From Ascaphus truei (taxonomy: Eukaryota; Chordata; Amphibia; Anura; Ascaphidae), in assembly GCA_036426205.1 (NCBI GenBank), contig CM071569.1, forward strand, positions 6,082,765 to 6,146,764: DNA of 64,000 bases, given 5' to 3'. The notes below the pieces were generated by a model. It had not been told where the DNA came from. It made no database searches and was given only the letters and a program-made list of their open reading frames with translations. Positions within the stretch are counted from its first letter, which is position 1. The number at the start of each line of letters is the position of its first letter. A program made the translations under genes and the position numbers. Shown here one piece after another: positions 1 to 11,031 of the stretch.

Positions 1-425
1 GCTCGGTAGAGATTTCCCCAATTTTCTAGAGTTATGGTCATTAACAGAGAAGGCAGCCCAAGGCTCATTAGAACAGGGTCAAACTAGTGAGGAACATCTT
101 TCCATTTTCTGAGGTTGATTTGGAGAGTTACCAGAGTTGTAATGGGGAAGAGAAACATAAAAATTACTGCCCTCTGCCGATGTTAGTAGGTGACAACCCA
201 GTTGACAGCAGTGAAGAGCCTGGTACTTGCACAGAGGAGGATGATTTGCTGGACTTGGGAGTCAGTCCTGTTAATTTAAGAGCGCCCAATGGGAAGATAC
301 TACTCTAGTCGACGCTAGAGACCTTGTCCAGATTGTGAATGGGGTTGCTACGCAGCCAGAAAATGTGTTACCTAATCCCTAATTTGAAGTGATAAATGAC
401 CTAATTTATAGAGTAGGAAAAAAGG
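1..425 (+). pseudogene. Pol segment upstream of integrase (linker), degraded
   Basis: Position 87-308 is open for 73 codons, and a second frame from about 310 carries residues that lead into the integrase zinc finger. No protease active-site triad (D-S/T-G) is visible. By position it should be the protease-integrase linker of a Gmr1-like Pol. It is acidic and low in recognisable motifs, so the assignment rests on context only. Confidence 0.4.
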
Positions 426-429
426 ACTC

Positions 430-1451
430 AGCCCTCACTAAGCAGTTACTGGTTCCCCAGGCGTTCCGTTACACTGTACTAAACCTTGCACATAGCCACA
501 TACTGGGAGGACACCTGGGAGTTGAGAAAACGAGAGAGAATCCTTAGGGATTTTTACTGGCCTGGGGTGCTTGCTGCAATAACAAACTATTGCTCCTCAT
601 GCCCGAGTGCCAGCATGCAGCCCCTTTTAAGGCTTTCCGTAGCTTCCTAGTGCCCCTACCTATAATTGATGTACCTTTTGAATGGATAGCTATGGACTTG
701 GTGGGCCCTCGTGTAAAATCCGCTAGAGGGCATCAGTATGTACTGGTTGTTCTGGACTACGCAACCCGCTATCCCGAGGCAATACCCCTATGTAATGCCT
801 CTGCAAAAACTATAGCAAAGGAGCTAATGCTGATGTTTAGCAGGGTGGGTAGACAGAACAAGGAACCCCTTTTATGTCTCGGGTCACAAAGGAATTGTGC
901 AAGTGTCTTCAAGTGAAACAAATTAGGACCTCAGTATATCATCCCCAGACTGATGGCTTAGTGGAAAGATTTCATAAACCCTTTAAAAGTATGCTACGTA
1001 AAGTAATTGAAACAGATGGGAAAAAATGGGACTTTTTGTTACCTTACCTAATGTTCTCCATTAGAGAAGTACCCCAAGCCTCTACAGGTTTTTCCCCTTT
1101 TGAATTAATGTATGGGCGACATCCTCGAGAATTACTAGATATAGCTAAAGAGACATAGGAGCAGGAGATGACACCCCTTCGTAGTGTGATTGAATATATA
1201 TCCCAGATGCAGGATGGAATGGCAGCTATCATGCCTATAAGGAACATATGCAAAAAGCCCAGGAAGCGCAGAAAAACAGCTATAACCGTAATACCAGGTT
1301 CAGATTGTTTCAACCTGGTGATAGGGTGTTAGTGCTGGTCCCTACAGGGGAGAACAAGTTCCTTGAAAAGTGGCATGGCCCATATGCAATCATTGAGAAA
1401 GTAGTTGTTGTTAATTATAAAGTAAGGCAGCCAGGAAGAAGAAGAACCTGA
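430..1451 (+). pseudogene. Integrase of Gmr1-like element, broken
   Basis: Integrase would join element cDNA to the host chromosome. The HHCC zinc-binding part is readable at about 450-610, with histidines in AHSHILGGHLG and a cysteine pair in CSSCPEC. The catalytic core follows: the first Asp in AMDLVGP (near 690), the second in LDYATRYPEA (near 757), and the Glu region in YHPQTDGLVERFHK (near 940-975). A GPY/F-type C-terminal module is seen in FLEKWHGPYAIIEK (about 1350-1400). A frame change at about 850-880 and a TAG near 1156 break the frame, and the stretch before the Glu motif is shortened. The position before RT is the notable point. Confidence 0.75.
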
Positions 1452-1470
1452 GTAATAGTACCATATAAAC

Positions 1471-2331
1471 TTGTTAAAACCTTGGAAGGATAGAGAAGTC
1501 TTGGTTGTTTTAAAGTCATTAGAACTTTCCCCCACTGATCCTGAGGTGAACATACCAGACACTCTGACTGTACATCAGAAACAAGAAGTCAGGGATTTTG
1601 TCAGGAGAAATAGGGATGTTTTCTCTGTGACCCCAAGGAAAACTAATGTCATTAAACATGACATAATAACAGAACCAGGGAAAAGGGTTAATCTTAATCC
1701 CTATAGGATTCCTGAAGCCCGAAGGGAGGCAATAAACTTAGAGGTGGAAAAGATGTTAAAACATGGGGTAATCGAAGAATCACATAGTGGGTGGAACAGT
1801 TCTATTGTGCTGGTTCCAAAACCTAATGGCACTTTAAGATTCTGCAATGATTATTGCAAGTTAAATGGTATTTCTAAATTCGACTCATACCCAATGCCTA
1901 GGGTTAATGAGTTAATAGAAAGGTTGGGCAAAGCACGTTACCTGACAACTCTATACCTAACAAAAGGTTAGTGGCATGTCCCTCTCGCTGAACAGGCAAA
2001 AGAGAAAAACGCTTTCTCAACACCCAAAGGCCTGTTTCAGAATACAGTATTACCATTCGGGCTACATGGTGCCCCTGCCACATTCCAGAGAATGATGGAC
2101 AGGATTCTAAAACCTAATACTAGATATGCGGTGGCATACCTGGATGATGTTGTTATCCACAGTGAAGACTGGGAGTCCCATCTCCCAAAGGTTCAAGCAG
2201 TACTTAATTCCATTTGCGCCATTGGTTTAACTGCTAATCCTCCAAAGAGTACCATTGGCCTGGAGGAGGCTAAGTATTTAGCGAAGGTGGAGGCTATACA
2301 AAACCCCAGCCACTTACCAAGAAACAGGTAA
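1471..2331 (+). pseudogene. Reverse transcriptase of Gmr1-like element, broken
   Basis: The N-terminal part (1471-1971) holds conserved gypsy RT blocks: NLNPYRIPEARR, GVIEESHSGWNSSIVLVPK and RFCNDYCKLN. A TAG at about 1969 interrupts the block that normally reads LTKGYW. The frame resumes, and the catalytic box is present as YLDD in AVAYLDDVVIHSEDW (near 2137). Downstream, GLTANPPKS and LEEAKYL match the thumb entry of gypsy RTs. The sequence runs into the connection and RNase H after a further frame change near 2330. Its continuity with the upstream integrase supports one Pol with integrase first. Confidence 0.8.
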
Positions 2332-2935
2332 GAGCATTTCTAGGTCTGACGGGTTACAACAGAATGTTTATCCCAAATTTTGCCACAGTTGCTGCCCCTT
2401 TAACAGACCTCACAAAAGCAAGATCCCCAGTTACAGTTAAGTTGTCACCAGAGGCAGATCAGGCTTTTAAGTCATTGAAAAAAGCTCTCTGTGCCCAACC
2501 TGTCTTGGTATCCCCCAGACTTTTCTAGAGAGTTCGTACTGTAGTACAGACAGATGCTTCTGATGTGGGCTTAGGGGCTGTCCTTTCCCAAGAATACCAG
2601 GGTGAGGAACACCCCGTTTACTTTTTCTGCAGAAAGTTAAACCCATAAGAAAATAACTATTCAATAGTAGAAAATGAATGTCTGGCAATAAAGTGGGTTT
2701 TAGAGGCTCTTCGTTATTACCTGTAGGAAGAAAATTCAGGCTAATTACAAACCATGCTCCTCGTACTTGGATGTCCCAGAATAAAGAGAAAAACTCAAGG
2801 GTGACCAGGTGGTTCCTTAGTCTCCAGCCATTTAACGTCACTGTGTAACACAGGGCCGGTCTGAAACAGGCAAATGCTGATGGGCTGTCCAGGGTACACT
2901 CCTTGATGTCCATGGTCGCTCACCCCAGTAGGAAT
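2332..2935 (+). pseudogene. RT connection and RNase H remnant
   Basis: Frames after 2332 read AFLGLTGYNRMFIPNFA, the post-RT connection typical of gypsy elements. The RNase H start follows as VQTDASDVGLGAVLSQ (about 2545-2590) and the second acidic block as IVENECLAIKWVLEALR (about 2665-2715). Stops occur near 2525, 2647 and 2724. No integrase follows. The next feature is directly the polypurine tract, as expected if integrase is upstream. Confidence 0.7.
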
Positions 2936-2952
2936 GAGGTTGGGGGAGGATA
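2936..2952 (+). promoter_or_regulatory. Polypurine tract (plus-strand primer site)
   Basis: A purine-rich run (GAGGTTGGGGGAGGA) sits immediately before the TG that opens the LTR at 2953. This is the expected site and spacing for the polypurine primer used in second-strand synthesis. Confidence 0.65.
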
Positions 2953-3458
2953 TGTGAGAGGAAAGGTGGTAAAATGGTACAGTGGAGGTATATATCTCCT
3001 TCTTTGGCAAACTATACCTCTCCCTACTAAGGGTTAAAGAGCATGGGGAGGTTCTGCAAGCACAGCCAGGTGCAGATCACCTGGCCTTAATTAACAGCGT
3101 GTAAGAAAGGCCAGGCTGGATCAGTTCTCCCCTCTCACCAGCTAAGAGAGCTGGATGCAACAGACTGGCACAGGCCTGCAACAGGTTTGGTTTGTGATAT
3201 ACTGTATGTGTTTTAATGTTTGGTAAGTGGGAAAGCCACCCAAAGGTAGCTAGAGAATTGCTGTCTAGTTAATGCTCAGATAGAGCCAGGATTATTTTGA
3301 TTGTTTTGTTTGTCTTGATTTTGTCTGCTGGAGTGACAAAGAAAATAAAGCACTTAAACCAGAGCTGGATGGTCCTGTGAGTGTGCTTTACCCTAAAAGA
3401 CAGTGGGTTTAAGGATCCCAGACAAGAACCCTTCATGCAAAAAGGGTATTTTGTCACA
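2953..3458 (+). repeat. 3' LTR of the Gmr1-like element
   Basis: The 506-bp block begins TGTGAGAG and ends TTGTCACA, giving the terminal inverted pair TGTGA/TCACA. It directly follows the polypurine tract. A polyadenylation signal AATAAA lies at 3344-3349, about 110 bases before the end, as expected for the R region. The 5' partner LTR is outside the window, so neither LTR divergence nor the target duplication can be read here. Confidence 0.7.
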
Positions 3459-3920
3459 ACACATACACAGTTTATACACACACTTATTGTTAAATCTAAT
3501 CATTGATTTTAAAATAATGACAACACAAAAGAAGTTTACGGACAATGTACTGACATCTTCCCATACAAGAGCAAGTCCGCTGCAATTTTGGAGTGAAACG
3601 GGCGCATTTTGCTTTATTTTTGTGGTGCGCCTCCGTGCTCTAATGTATTAAGGATTTTGCCCCAGTTTTTTTGGCGTCGGCTTGTTTTTTGGGGAGTGGC
3701 AATAAGAGGAGTTAGGGAGGAGATATATGATGCAGCGCAGATAATGAGATTGTGCGTCACTTTTTTTCTCCTTTCAATCTTAACTTGCCTACAAATCTGA
3801 GCCTTAAGTAAGAAATGGAGCAGCAGGTTTGGTACAGTACATATGAAGCAAGTTTGGGCAATGGTGGTGCAGTACGTAAAGGACATTATGGTTAAGCTTC
3901 CATCTGAGCAAGTGACTACA
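3459..3920. other. Unassigned spacer
   Basis: Nothing recognisable is present. The stretch contains T-rich runs and no domain-bearing frame. It lies between the LTR end and the 37-bp tandem array. Confidence 0.4.
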
Positions 3921-4438
3921 CTCACAAAATGCGTCAGGGAAGGTGCGCTTCCCGGTTCTCACAAAATGCGTCAGGGAAGGTGTGCTTCTAGGTTCTCACA
4001 AAATACATCAGGGAAGGTGCGCTTCTGGGTTCTCACAAAATGTGTTAGGGAAGGTGTGCTTCTGGGTTCTCACAAAATGTGTCAGGGAAGATGTGCTTCT
4101 GGGTTCTCACAAAATGTGTGAGGGAAGGTGCGCTTCTGGGTTCTCACATCATGCATCAGGGAAGGTGCGCTTCTGGGTTCTCACAAAATGCATCAGGGAA
4201 GGTGCGTTTCTGGGTTCTCACAAAATGCGTCAGGGAAGATGCGCTTCTGGGTTCTCACATCATGCGTCAGGGAAGGTGCGCTTCTGGGTTCTCACAAAAT
4301 GCGCCAGGGAAGGTGCACTGCAGGGGTCTCACAAAATGCGTCAGGGAAGATGTGCTTCTGGGTTCTCACAAAATTCGTCAGGTAAGGTGTGCTTCTGTGT
4401 TCTCACAAAATGCGTCAGGGAAGGTGCGCTTCTGGATT
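3921..4438 (+). repeat. 37-bp minisatellite, 14 exact-length copies
   Basis: Units begin CTCACAAAATGCGTCAGGG and end near GCTTCTGGGTT. Unit starts fall at 3921, 3958, 3995 and so on every 37 bases to 4402, so all 14 copies have identical length. Variation is almost all at two CpGs (GCGTC versus GTGTC or GCATC, and TGCGC versus TGTGC), plus one more divergent copy near 4302-4327. Because 37 is not a multiple of 3, frames rotate, and all three forward frames stay open over most of the array. These are by-products and not genes. Confidence 0.95.
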
Positions 4439-6936
4439 TGCTGCTTCACTCTAAACTTGGGTGCTGCTGAGCGTTTTGACTGTACGCCATTAAACGCCAT
4501 GTTTTACTAGTACAGCTTGCTTATTCCCTATGTCCATGGTAATTCTGCCATGCATTTCTATGAAGATCTTATACATTTGCATGTATCATATAGAGTTTAC
4601 AGGCATTAGATTGTTGTTGATGATCCTTTTGCTCTAGCATCACGTTCACCTTTCTACTCTAAACAACCCCACAGCTCTACCTTTTGTTCTCTTGTTAACT
4701 CATTCTACCTATCAGATCATTTGGTTGCTAAGCATAATAATAACATATAATATGGTAGAGTTGATACCTTCAATGGCTAACCTGTGGTTAAAAAGAGTGC
4801 AAGCTCCCGGGACCACAAAGGTATCGTCTTCAGGCAGATTTTTTACAAATGAAGCTGAGGTAGCATATCCTATTTATACAGGAATTATACCCTAGTAAGT
4901 GTGGATATACAGATGTAAGTGGGTATGATACTGTACATAGAGTAGGGTAACATTGAGATTCAAAAAAGCTCATTATAAACTGGTCAGGGTAAAGGTGTGA
5001 GGTGTGTATAAAACTATATCACATGTTCCCATCGCTCTTGAACTTGGACACATTTTATTTTTTAGGAACATTGCTGTTTCTTCTTTCATCTTTTTCACAG
5101 AATAACTGCCCATTTTGCAGACTTCTGGGAACAGTTCGCACATCTCTAAAAAAAAACAAAAAATAATCACCTCATAAAACTGCAATAAATGTAATTTAGT
5201 ACTTATTAAAATTAGACGTAAGCACAAGAACAGCATTGACTTGCTAGTTTCCCCTTCTTTTCAATCTGTAATATTTATTTTCCATAACAGAGGGGATGCC
5301 CCGTGCAGTAAAAACATTCTGTACAGTAATGCCAGCCTGTTGTGGTACTGTAGGGGCAGTTCTCTGTTGATGGAGACATGACAAAAACCATTCTGGCCTT
5401 GACGTCCTATAAAAAGGGTGTGGGTACAGGTAAAGGGCATATAAGAGGTAATCCCAGCATCGTGATCTTTTGTATGTAATAAAAAACAAGACTTCTTATA
5501 GGTAAGAAGGTAGTATATAGATAACAGCCCACTACAAATCAGTTTGTAGAGCTCGTTCTACCAGGAATAGCATTACATAACACCACAGATTTAAGGACAG
5601 CATGTGTTAATTTAGCTAATTACCTAACATTAAATGAATCCGAAACATTGTCATGCTTTGAAAATATACCATAGTAATTAATTGGTCTTATTCTTCCCGT
5701 TGCAGTCTCTTGCACCAATAACAGCCCAGCAACTATGAGCACATCATAGCTAAAATGACCCAACCTCAGTTATCCTAATCATGGGTCTAACAATTGGTTC
5801 TTTCCTTGTCACCTCTAGATGTACCAACCAAACAGAGCTCCGTTTTAATGCAGACTGTAATTCACAGCCCTGGGGCTTTGTCCACTAACACAGGAAAATC
5901 GAGTTTGCTGTTAAATTTAAACCCACACCCACATTTTCCACTAAAGAAGCATCAAGATATTTGGGACAAGTCAATAGATTTGTAATGAAGATGTGTTTAA
6001 CTGCTGTACATACACTGCTGCATGGCCCCATTATACCGCATGACAATACGATATATGAATTTCTGCATTTTATTTTTTCTTCGTCGCATTTAAATTCAAC
6101 GCTAGTTTCTCAGTTTTGACCAATGTTTTGTTTCCTTTGCCTTGATGCATAGGCCCCCTATTTCTAAAGCAAGAACATTAGGGGATCAGTTCAGCAAAGT
6201 CTCTCCTGGCAGCAAAAGAAGATGGCAACAGATTTACCAACATAATCACATTAATAGCAGTGAGGTTTTGTGGGGGCTGGTGCTATTTTTGACCACAGTT
6301 TTGCAGGCAGGAGGCTTTTAAAAGAAGGCCCCAATCTACTGATTAGTGTTAAGAAATGTATCATTGCAACCATTACATTTATGGTCATGAATTTGTATAA
6401 AAACCAAGAAGAAAGTCCCTTCTTAGATGAATGTCCCTTGTATTGATAAATTGGCTTTATTGTTTCCCATACTGTTATTTTGAAAAACGTGTTTGCAAGG
6501 TTAAGTGAATTTTCTCCTTTGTTCTTTTTTCTGTAGTTGATCCAGTATGTTACTGTATATATGTTGAGAAATTTCCTTAATTGAGAATAAACAAATAGTT
6601 TAATTATGAGAATGTACTATTCCTTGAAATATACAAGTGGAATAATTTATACTTTTTTTCTGTTCATTTTAAATGTTATTCTGTGAATACCAGATAGCAG
6701 GAAATGAAGGCGACAATATATATGAATACCGCGTCTCTGGGTGTACTGATATAACAGAGATGTGTAAACAAAAAGTGGTGATGAATTGGTTCTCGTCTGT
6801 GTAATGGAGTATACTATAACTGCTATGTAATGTTCCTAGCATGTAAAGGATAATTATAGGCTTGGCCAGACTTAGAGGCTGAGGACAGAGTGTGTATGGA
6901 AACTAGATGAAAATTCCCTATAGGTGGCTATAGTGT
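4439..6936. other. AT-rich intergenic DNA, no supported feature
   Basis: About 2.5 kb without a coherent coding frame, long repeat or RNA gene that I can identify. Short frames (for example 4973-5236 and 5244-5489 on the minus strand) have no recognisable domains. The segment may hold old unrecognised repeats. Confidence 0.4.
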
Positions 6937-7205
6937 TAGTGAGCAGGGATAAAATGGTGAAACAGAGCGCACAAGCAAAAACGGAGCAGGAAGGACCCAG
7001 AATCAAAAATAGAATAAAAGGGCACTTTAATGTGAAAAAAGACCCATCCAACGCGTTTCGAACGTCACAGCATTCTTTTTCAAGGATAAAATATAGTGTA
7101 ATACCATCCATTAAATACCCTCTTACCTGTAGGCAGATTCGGGCCAAAAACGGGCGCACGATGACGTCATGACGCAATGCGTGTCATCGCGCATGCGTAG
7201 AGCGC
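6937..7205 (-). repeat. Left arm of long inverted repeat (pLTR-like)
   Basis: It starts AGTGAGCAGGGATAAAATGG and ends with the CpG-rich GCGCATGCGTAGAGCG. It is the reverse complement of 7757-8032 with a few substitutions, mostly CpG changes. It contains the GAAACGCGT motif on the minus strand at 7051-7059. Confidence 0.85.
7051..7083 (-). ncRNA. Hammerhead-like core motif, left-arm copy
   Basis: On the minus strand the left arm reads a TTGAAAAA box, a stem GAAT/GTTC (one wobble pair compared with the right arm), then GAAACGCGTT. It has the same architecture as the right-arm copy, in inverted orientation. Confidence 0.28.
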
Positions 7206-7400
7206 ATGCTCTCCAAAATGGTATGTGGGGAGAACGATTAGAGCTCTTAAGGTCAGGATATTAGAGCATCTAAGACTTATAAGATTGCATGACACTAATC
7301 ATCCTGTTTCTAAGCACTGTGGTCAGGGGGGCATCAGGAATTTCTCCTTCCTGGGCATTGAATTAATTAATAATAGGCCTAGAGGAGGTAAGGAGGTATA
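7206..7400 (+). pseudogene. GIY-YIG endonuclease fragment of a Penelope-like element
   Basis: The frame through 7222 reads YVGRTIRALKVRILEHLRLI, followed by HPVSKHC and FLGIELI, with RPRGG near 7376-7390. This is the second GIY-YIG motif (YVG-T) and the helix with R-x-R-I-x-E-H typical of the C-terminal nuclease of Penelope-like elements, which makes the nick used for priming. The upstream GIY half and the RT are missing. The fragment begins exactly where the left inverted arm stops, so the copy was truncated at that junction. Frame translations without the upstream WY context start at a GTG (7225) and are not real starts. Confidence 0.7.
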
Positions 7401-7756
7401 TATATATATATGTTATTATATTTCATTTCATATGTATTTTCATATTTATTCCCCTGTTACTTCAACTTAATCAGTATTATTTTTCGCTCTTTATTTCAAT
7501 TATTTGTTTTTTGTTTTTAAATACTATAATCTTTTTGTATTACATATTTTATTATACTTTGTGGTTATATGCATTTTTAAATATTATTTCTCTCCTGATC
7601 GTTTTTGATTAGGTATAAGAGGTTCAGTGGTTTACTCATTGTTATTGTCTTTTGACATTTCCTTTTTGTCCTACTGTGGTTGCCGTATGTATTGCCCTTA
7701 CTAACAATGCTTCACACTGCCTGCATGGACAGTTTTGCCCCCAGGCGGCGCCGGGT

Positions 7757-8032
7757 CGCTCTGCGCATGCGCGATGACGCGCATTGCATCATGACGTCAT
7801 CGTGCGCCCGTTTTTGGCGTGAATCTGCCTACAGGTAAGAGGGTATTTAATGGATGGTATTACACTATATTTTATCCTTGAAAAAGAACGCTGTGATGTT
7901 CGAAACGCGTTGGATGGGTCTTTTGTCACATTAAAGTGCCCTTTTATTCTATTTTTAATTCTGGGTCCTTCCTGCTCCGTTTTTGCTTGTGCGCTCTGTT
8001 TCACCATTTTATCCCTGCTCACTACACCATTG
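7757..8032 (+). repeat. Right arm of long inverted repeat (pLTR-like)
   Basis: It starts CGCTCTGCGCATGCGCGATG and ends CCCTGCTCACT. It pairs with 6937-7205. It contains TGACGTCA at about 7793-7800 and the GAAACGCGT motif at 7902-7910. Confidence 0.85.
7878..7912 (+). ncRNA. Hammerhead-like core motif (relic candidate)
   Basis: A TTGAAAAA box (7878-7885) is followed by a 4-bp stem GAAC/GTTC with an 8-base loop, then GAAACGCGTT (7902-7911). This has the order of a type I hammerhead ribozyme (CUGAUGA, stem II, GAAA, very short stem III, UH cleavage site), with ACGCGT as a loop-less palindromic stem III that could only pair between two molecules. The first box deviates from CUGAUGA at several positions, so activity is doubtful. 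Hammerheads are established in pLTRs of Penelope-like elements; the assignment here is inference. Confidence 0.3.
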
Positions 8033-9739
8033 GAAGCTGCACAGCCTGCCTGCCACTCCTAGGATTTGTGAGTATTGCTTATTATTCAGGGGAACCTGCC
8101 AATGAGACTGATTGTGGGTGGGCTTGTACCATCTACCACCTGTCTTCAGGAGGATAGTACCCATACAAGTGGTTATTATGTACTACCATTAATACTATTA
8201 CTCATTCCTAATACCTTGGATGAAGTGGGTTTGGCTTACAATATTCTTTATTTCCTGGCATTGGAGCGCTTTAGCCTATTTTTTCTATCTGGCTATAGTG
8301 TTAGAGCAGAAAATACAATTTTATTAGGGAATGAATGGGAAAGTTGCATTTTCACTGCCATTGTATCACTGTCGATGAAAAGACTAAGATTAATATGTGG
8401 GTTTAGGTCACTAGCACAGACAAAGTTAGTACAATATTCTAAATTCATTAGGATCAACAGGGCTACACATCCAATAATGCATTGATAAATACAATAAGTG
8501 AAATAAGTTACTGGAACATACTGTAAACTCCCATCATGGAAAACCTAATGACTTATGAACTTAGGGTATAATCATCAGGTATGTATACATTTTGACTAAT
8601 TTTAGTATATATAGAAACTATCCAGATCTACCATCATGACTTAGGTGAAAATCCTGTATCATAAATATGTGTATGGTGTAATGTATTATAACAAGATATG
8701 CTTCAGTATCCTGTGATTTGATTGGTCCTCCAACTAGGGTTACCAACTGCCCAAATTTTAGAAGCTCTGTTCTGAATTTGTCAAAATATCCCAACTCAAG
8801 TTTTTGGGACAAGAAAAGGTTACACTTAGTAGAAAGCCAGTGTAGACTGGAGATATACAGAGGAATAGGTGTTGACTGCAAGACAAATGTTTGCTAGCCT
8901 CTCACGACTTGTGTCAACCACAGTTAGATGCTCATTCACAATAGAAATCCTTATTTCCCTTGCTTGAAAGCTGGAATATCTACCTGCAATATATTTTATC
9001 AAAGCAAGAGTGGGAGTTTTCAGTAAGTATTCCAGCAGAGAAGTCTAAAAGTTTGGTTATGCTGCATTAACATCATGGCATTATCCAGTTGTTCAGAAAA
9101 CCAACCCCTCTAATTCCAATGTTTGCATCTCAAGGATTAAAGGGTACTGTAGTTACAAATATGTTTCTTAGTTAATCCCTTTATGACTAGTGTTATTTGC
9201 TGTATATACTGTACTTCTCGAAGGAAAAAAAGTGACTAGCTTTGTGCATGCTTTATTACAAAGAAATACCTAAATACATGTTAATGGTTCAATTTTATAC
9301 TGATGAACGAGCACTGTGAAAATGATCACTACCATTATTATTTTATTGCCCATTCTTTCCTATGTTAAATATTTATTGATCTTTACTTCCTGTCTGGGCA
9401 GGAAGTGGATTTACCAATAAAATCAATTCACTGCTTCAATGTTCCACTCTTAATTACCTGGTACCTGAGGGGAAACCTCCTTCTGAATTGGGCATGGCAG
9501 AACACATTCATTTGCTTTGAAATATCTTTTAGTTCATAACGCTACAAACTTTAAGTACAGTTATATAACAAACTAATAATTACTTTTTAATACACCCAAT
9601 ATATCAAGACAACAGTGTGGGCTGAGGAGCTTAACGTCTCGCTTTTGAAACCTTAAAAGCACAAGAGTTTGCACATGGGCTCAAACTAGGATCTCCTGCC
9701 AGTTCTCTTTCCCATTCTTACATTCTAACTTAGCATGAG
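8033..9739. other. Intergenic, possible Penelope 3' flank then unassigned
   Basis: The first few hundred bases continue from the right arm and may be element flank. No domain is readable. A 136-codon frame at 8075-8485 has no motif I know. The rest is unassigned AT-rich DNA. Confidence 0.35.
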
Positions 9740-10445
9740 TAAGTTCTATTGTTGGCCTTTATCTCAGGAAGGAGGGAGTCCCTGGACCTCAAACAACGCT
9801 GTCCTGCTCCGGAGACCCCCTGCTCATCTACACTAGTATTACAATTAATATTAAAACAGCTAGCCACTAAGGCAACGAAGGGATTAAACCTCAATAGCCT
9901 ATTTCTTGGGGCAGAGGGGGTGGATGAAGAGGGTAGTAGTCCCAAGGTGGGTGGTTAGGCCTGGCTGGAAGGTTGAGGGATGAGTTAACCCCTTCACTAC
10001 CATAGTGGTGGGAACAAAGGGGTTAACCAATCCCGCTACTCCCCGGAAGGCCTAAACACCCACTCTTGGGGCTACTACCCCCTTCACCCCATCCCTCTAT
10101 CCCCAAGAAACAAAAATAAACACAACAACCCTACTACCCACCTCTTCTGCCCCAACAACCCCCCACAATACATACAGTACATTCATGGGCAAAATAACTA
10201 TTATCCAGATATGGATAATAGCTCATTTGCCTATTATAAAATTAAACATTAGCCAGCCAGCATAAATAAAGTAAATAAAAAACTTTCTACTTACCCATGC
10301 CATCATGAAGGGCATCCTCATCAGCATACTCCAGGTCCATGTCCTCCATAGCCAGCAAGAGTACATCAAAAATACAATCAAATGGCCTCTAACCCCTTAT
10401 TCACCTTAGCTATTCATAACCGCTATAGCACGTGACCGCTATAGC
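9740..10445. repeat. Amphibian-type dispersed module with TTAACCCCTT palindrome
   Basis: It contains GACCCCCTGCTCATCTACAC, GTGGTTAGGCCTGG and a palindrome GTTAACCCCTTCACTACCATAGTGG...AAAGGGGTTAAC (about 9984-10028). It also holds the TATCCAGATATGGATAATAG block near 10200, also seen near 53340 and 61525. These pieces recur at 48.1-50.4, 52.3-53.7 and 61.2-62.8 kb, so this is a partial copy of one repeat family. Confidence 0.6.
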
Positions 10446-11028
10446 ACGTCACCAGCTGTTTGTGGGCCCCAACCAAGAATATTTTGGGGACCCATCATCT
10501 AAACTATTTGTTTGTTCTGTCCAAATACATTTTATTTGCATAATACTCATCAAAATATCCGCGTTAATTCTCAAAGTAGAAGTACCATCAACAGCGTAAA
10601 TATTCTTCTTATGAAGAAAATGGCATTTAAAGAACAGGCCGACTGTAGGTGGAAACCTCTCCCCACTCTCTTTAAACATTCCTTGCTTTAGTTAGGATAG
10701 ATCAAACCACCTCTTAACCTTCCTCAGTCTCAGCACTTATTATTCAGATGTGCCCTCAAATCAGCCGTAATAATTAGTTCTCCGGGATTGGTAAATTATC
10801 AACACTCCATTCCTGTACAATAAACACGTTCTCTCTGAGTTGTGATGGTTCCCACAAACACATACAAATGGCTCAGGTTTACCAAGTAGAACATTCGGTG
10901 AAATCCAGTGTTAAATTGCACACTATCAGGAGTCTTCACCGGGAGGCCCATGAGCCGCATGTCGCCCGCGAACGGCCTTGATGAGGACACCTTGAACTTT
11001 CTGCTGCTGCTAAATCTATACTCGTTCC
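10446..11028. other. Unassigned spacer
   Basis: No coding or repeat signature that I can name, apart from a short direct repeat CCGCTATAGCACGT at 10430-10460. Confidence 0.4.
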
Positions 11029-11031
11029 TTA

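Larger units (their letters stand above)
1..3458 (+). mobile_element. Gmr1-like Ty3/gypsy LTR retrotransposon, 3' part, degenerate
   Basis: The order seen on the plus strand is zinc-binding and core integrase (about 430-1450), reverse transcriptase (1471-2331), RNase H (about 2500-2900), polypurine tract, LTR. Standard Ty3/gypsy elements place integrase after RNase H. Integrase first is the Ty1/copia-like order known for the Gmr1 group of deuterostome Ty3/gypsy elements. The GPY/F-type end of the integrase runs into the RT with only about 20 bases between open frames, which argues against two abutting insertions. The 5' LTR, gag and most of protease lie before the window. Several stops and frameshifts make the copy inactive. 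Confidence 0.8.
6937..8032 (+). mobile_element. Penelope-like element remnant flanked by a long inverted repeat
   Basis: The left arm (6937-7205) and right arm (7757-8032) are near-perfect reverse complements over about 270 bases. The 551-base loop starts with a Penelope-like GIY-YIG endonuclease fragment, followed by AT-rich sequence. Both arms carry TGACGTCA and GAAACGCGTTGG, plus AT-rich outer parts. Penelope-like elements are known for pLTR flanks that may be arranged in inverted orientation, so I infer that the arms are pLTR copies. An unrelated hairpin element that captured a fragment is the alternative. Confidence 0.6.

Noticed and set aside
3921..4438. CRISPR-like array
   Set aside because: Units abut directly with no unique spacers, and the context is vertebrate. 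It is a minisatellite.
3843..4510. Four overlapping plus-strand frames of 85-175 codons
   Set aside because: They are the rotating frames of the 37-bp repeat (KCVREGALLGSH-like periodicity) with no start or domain context.
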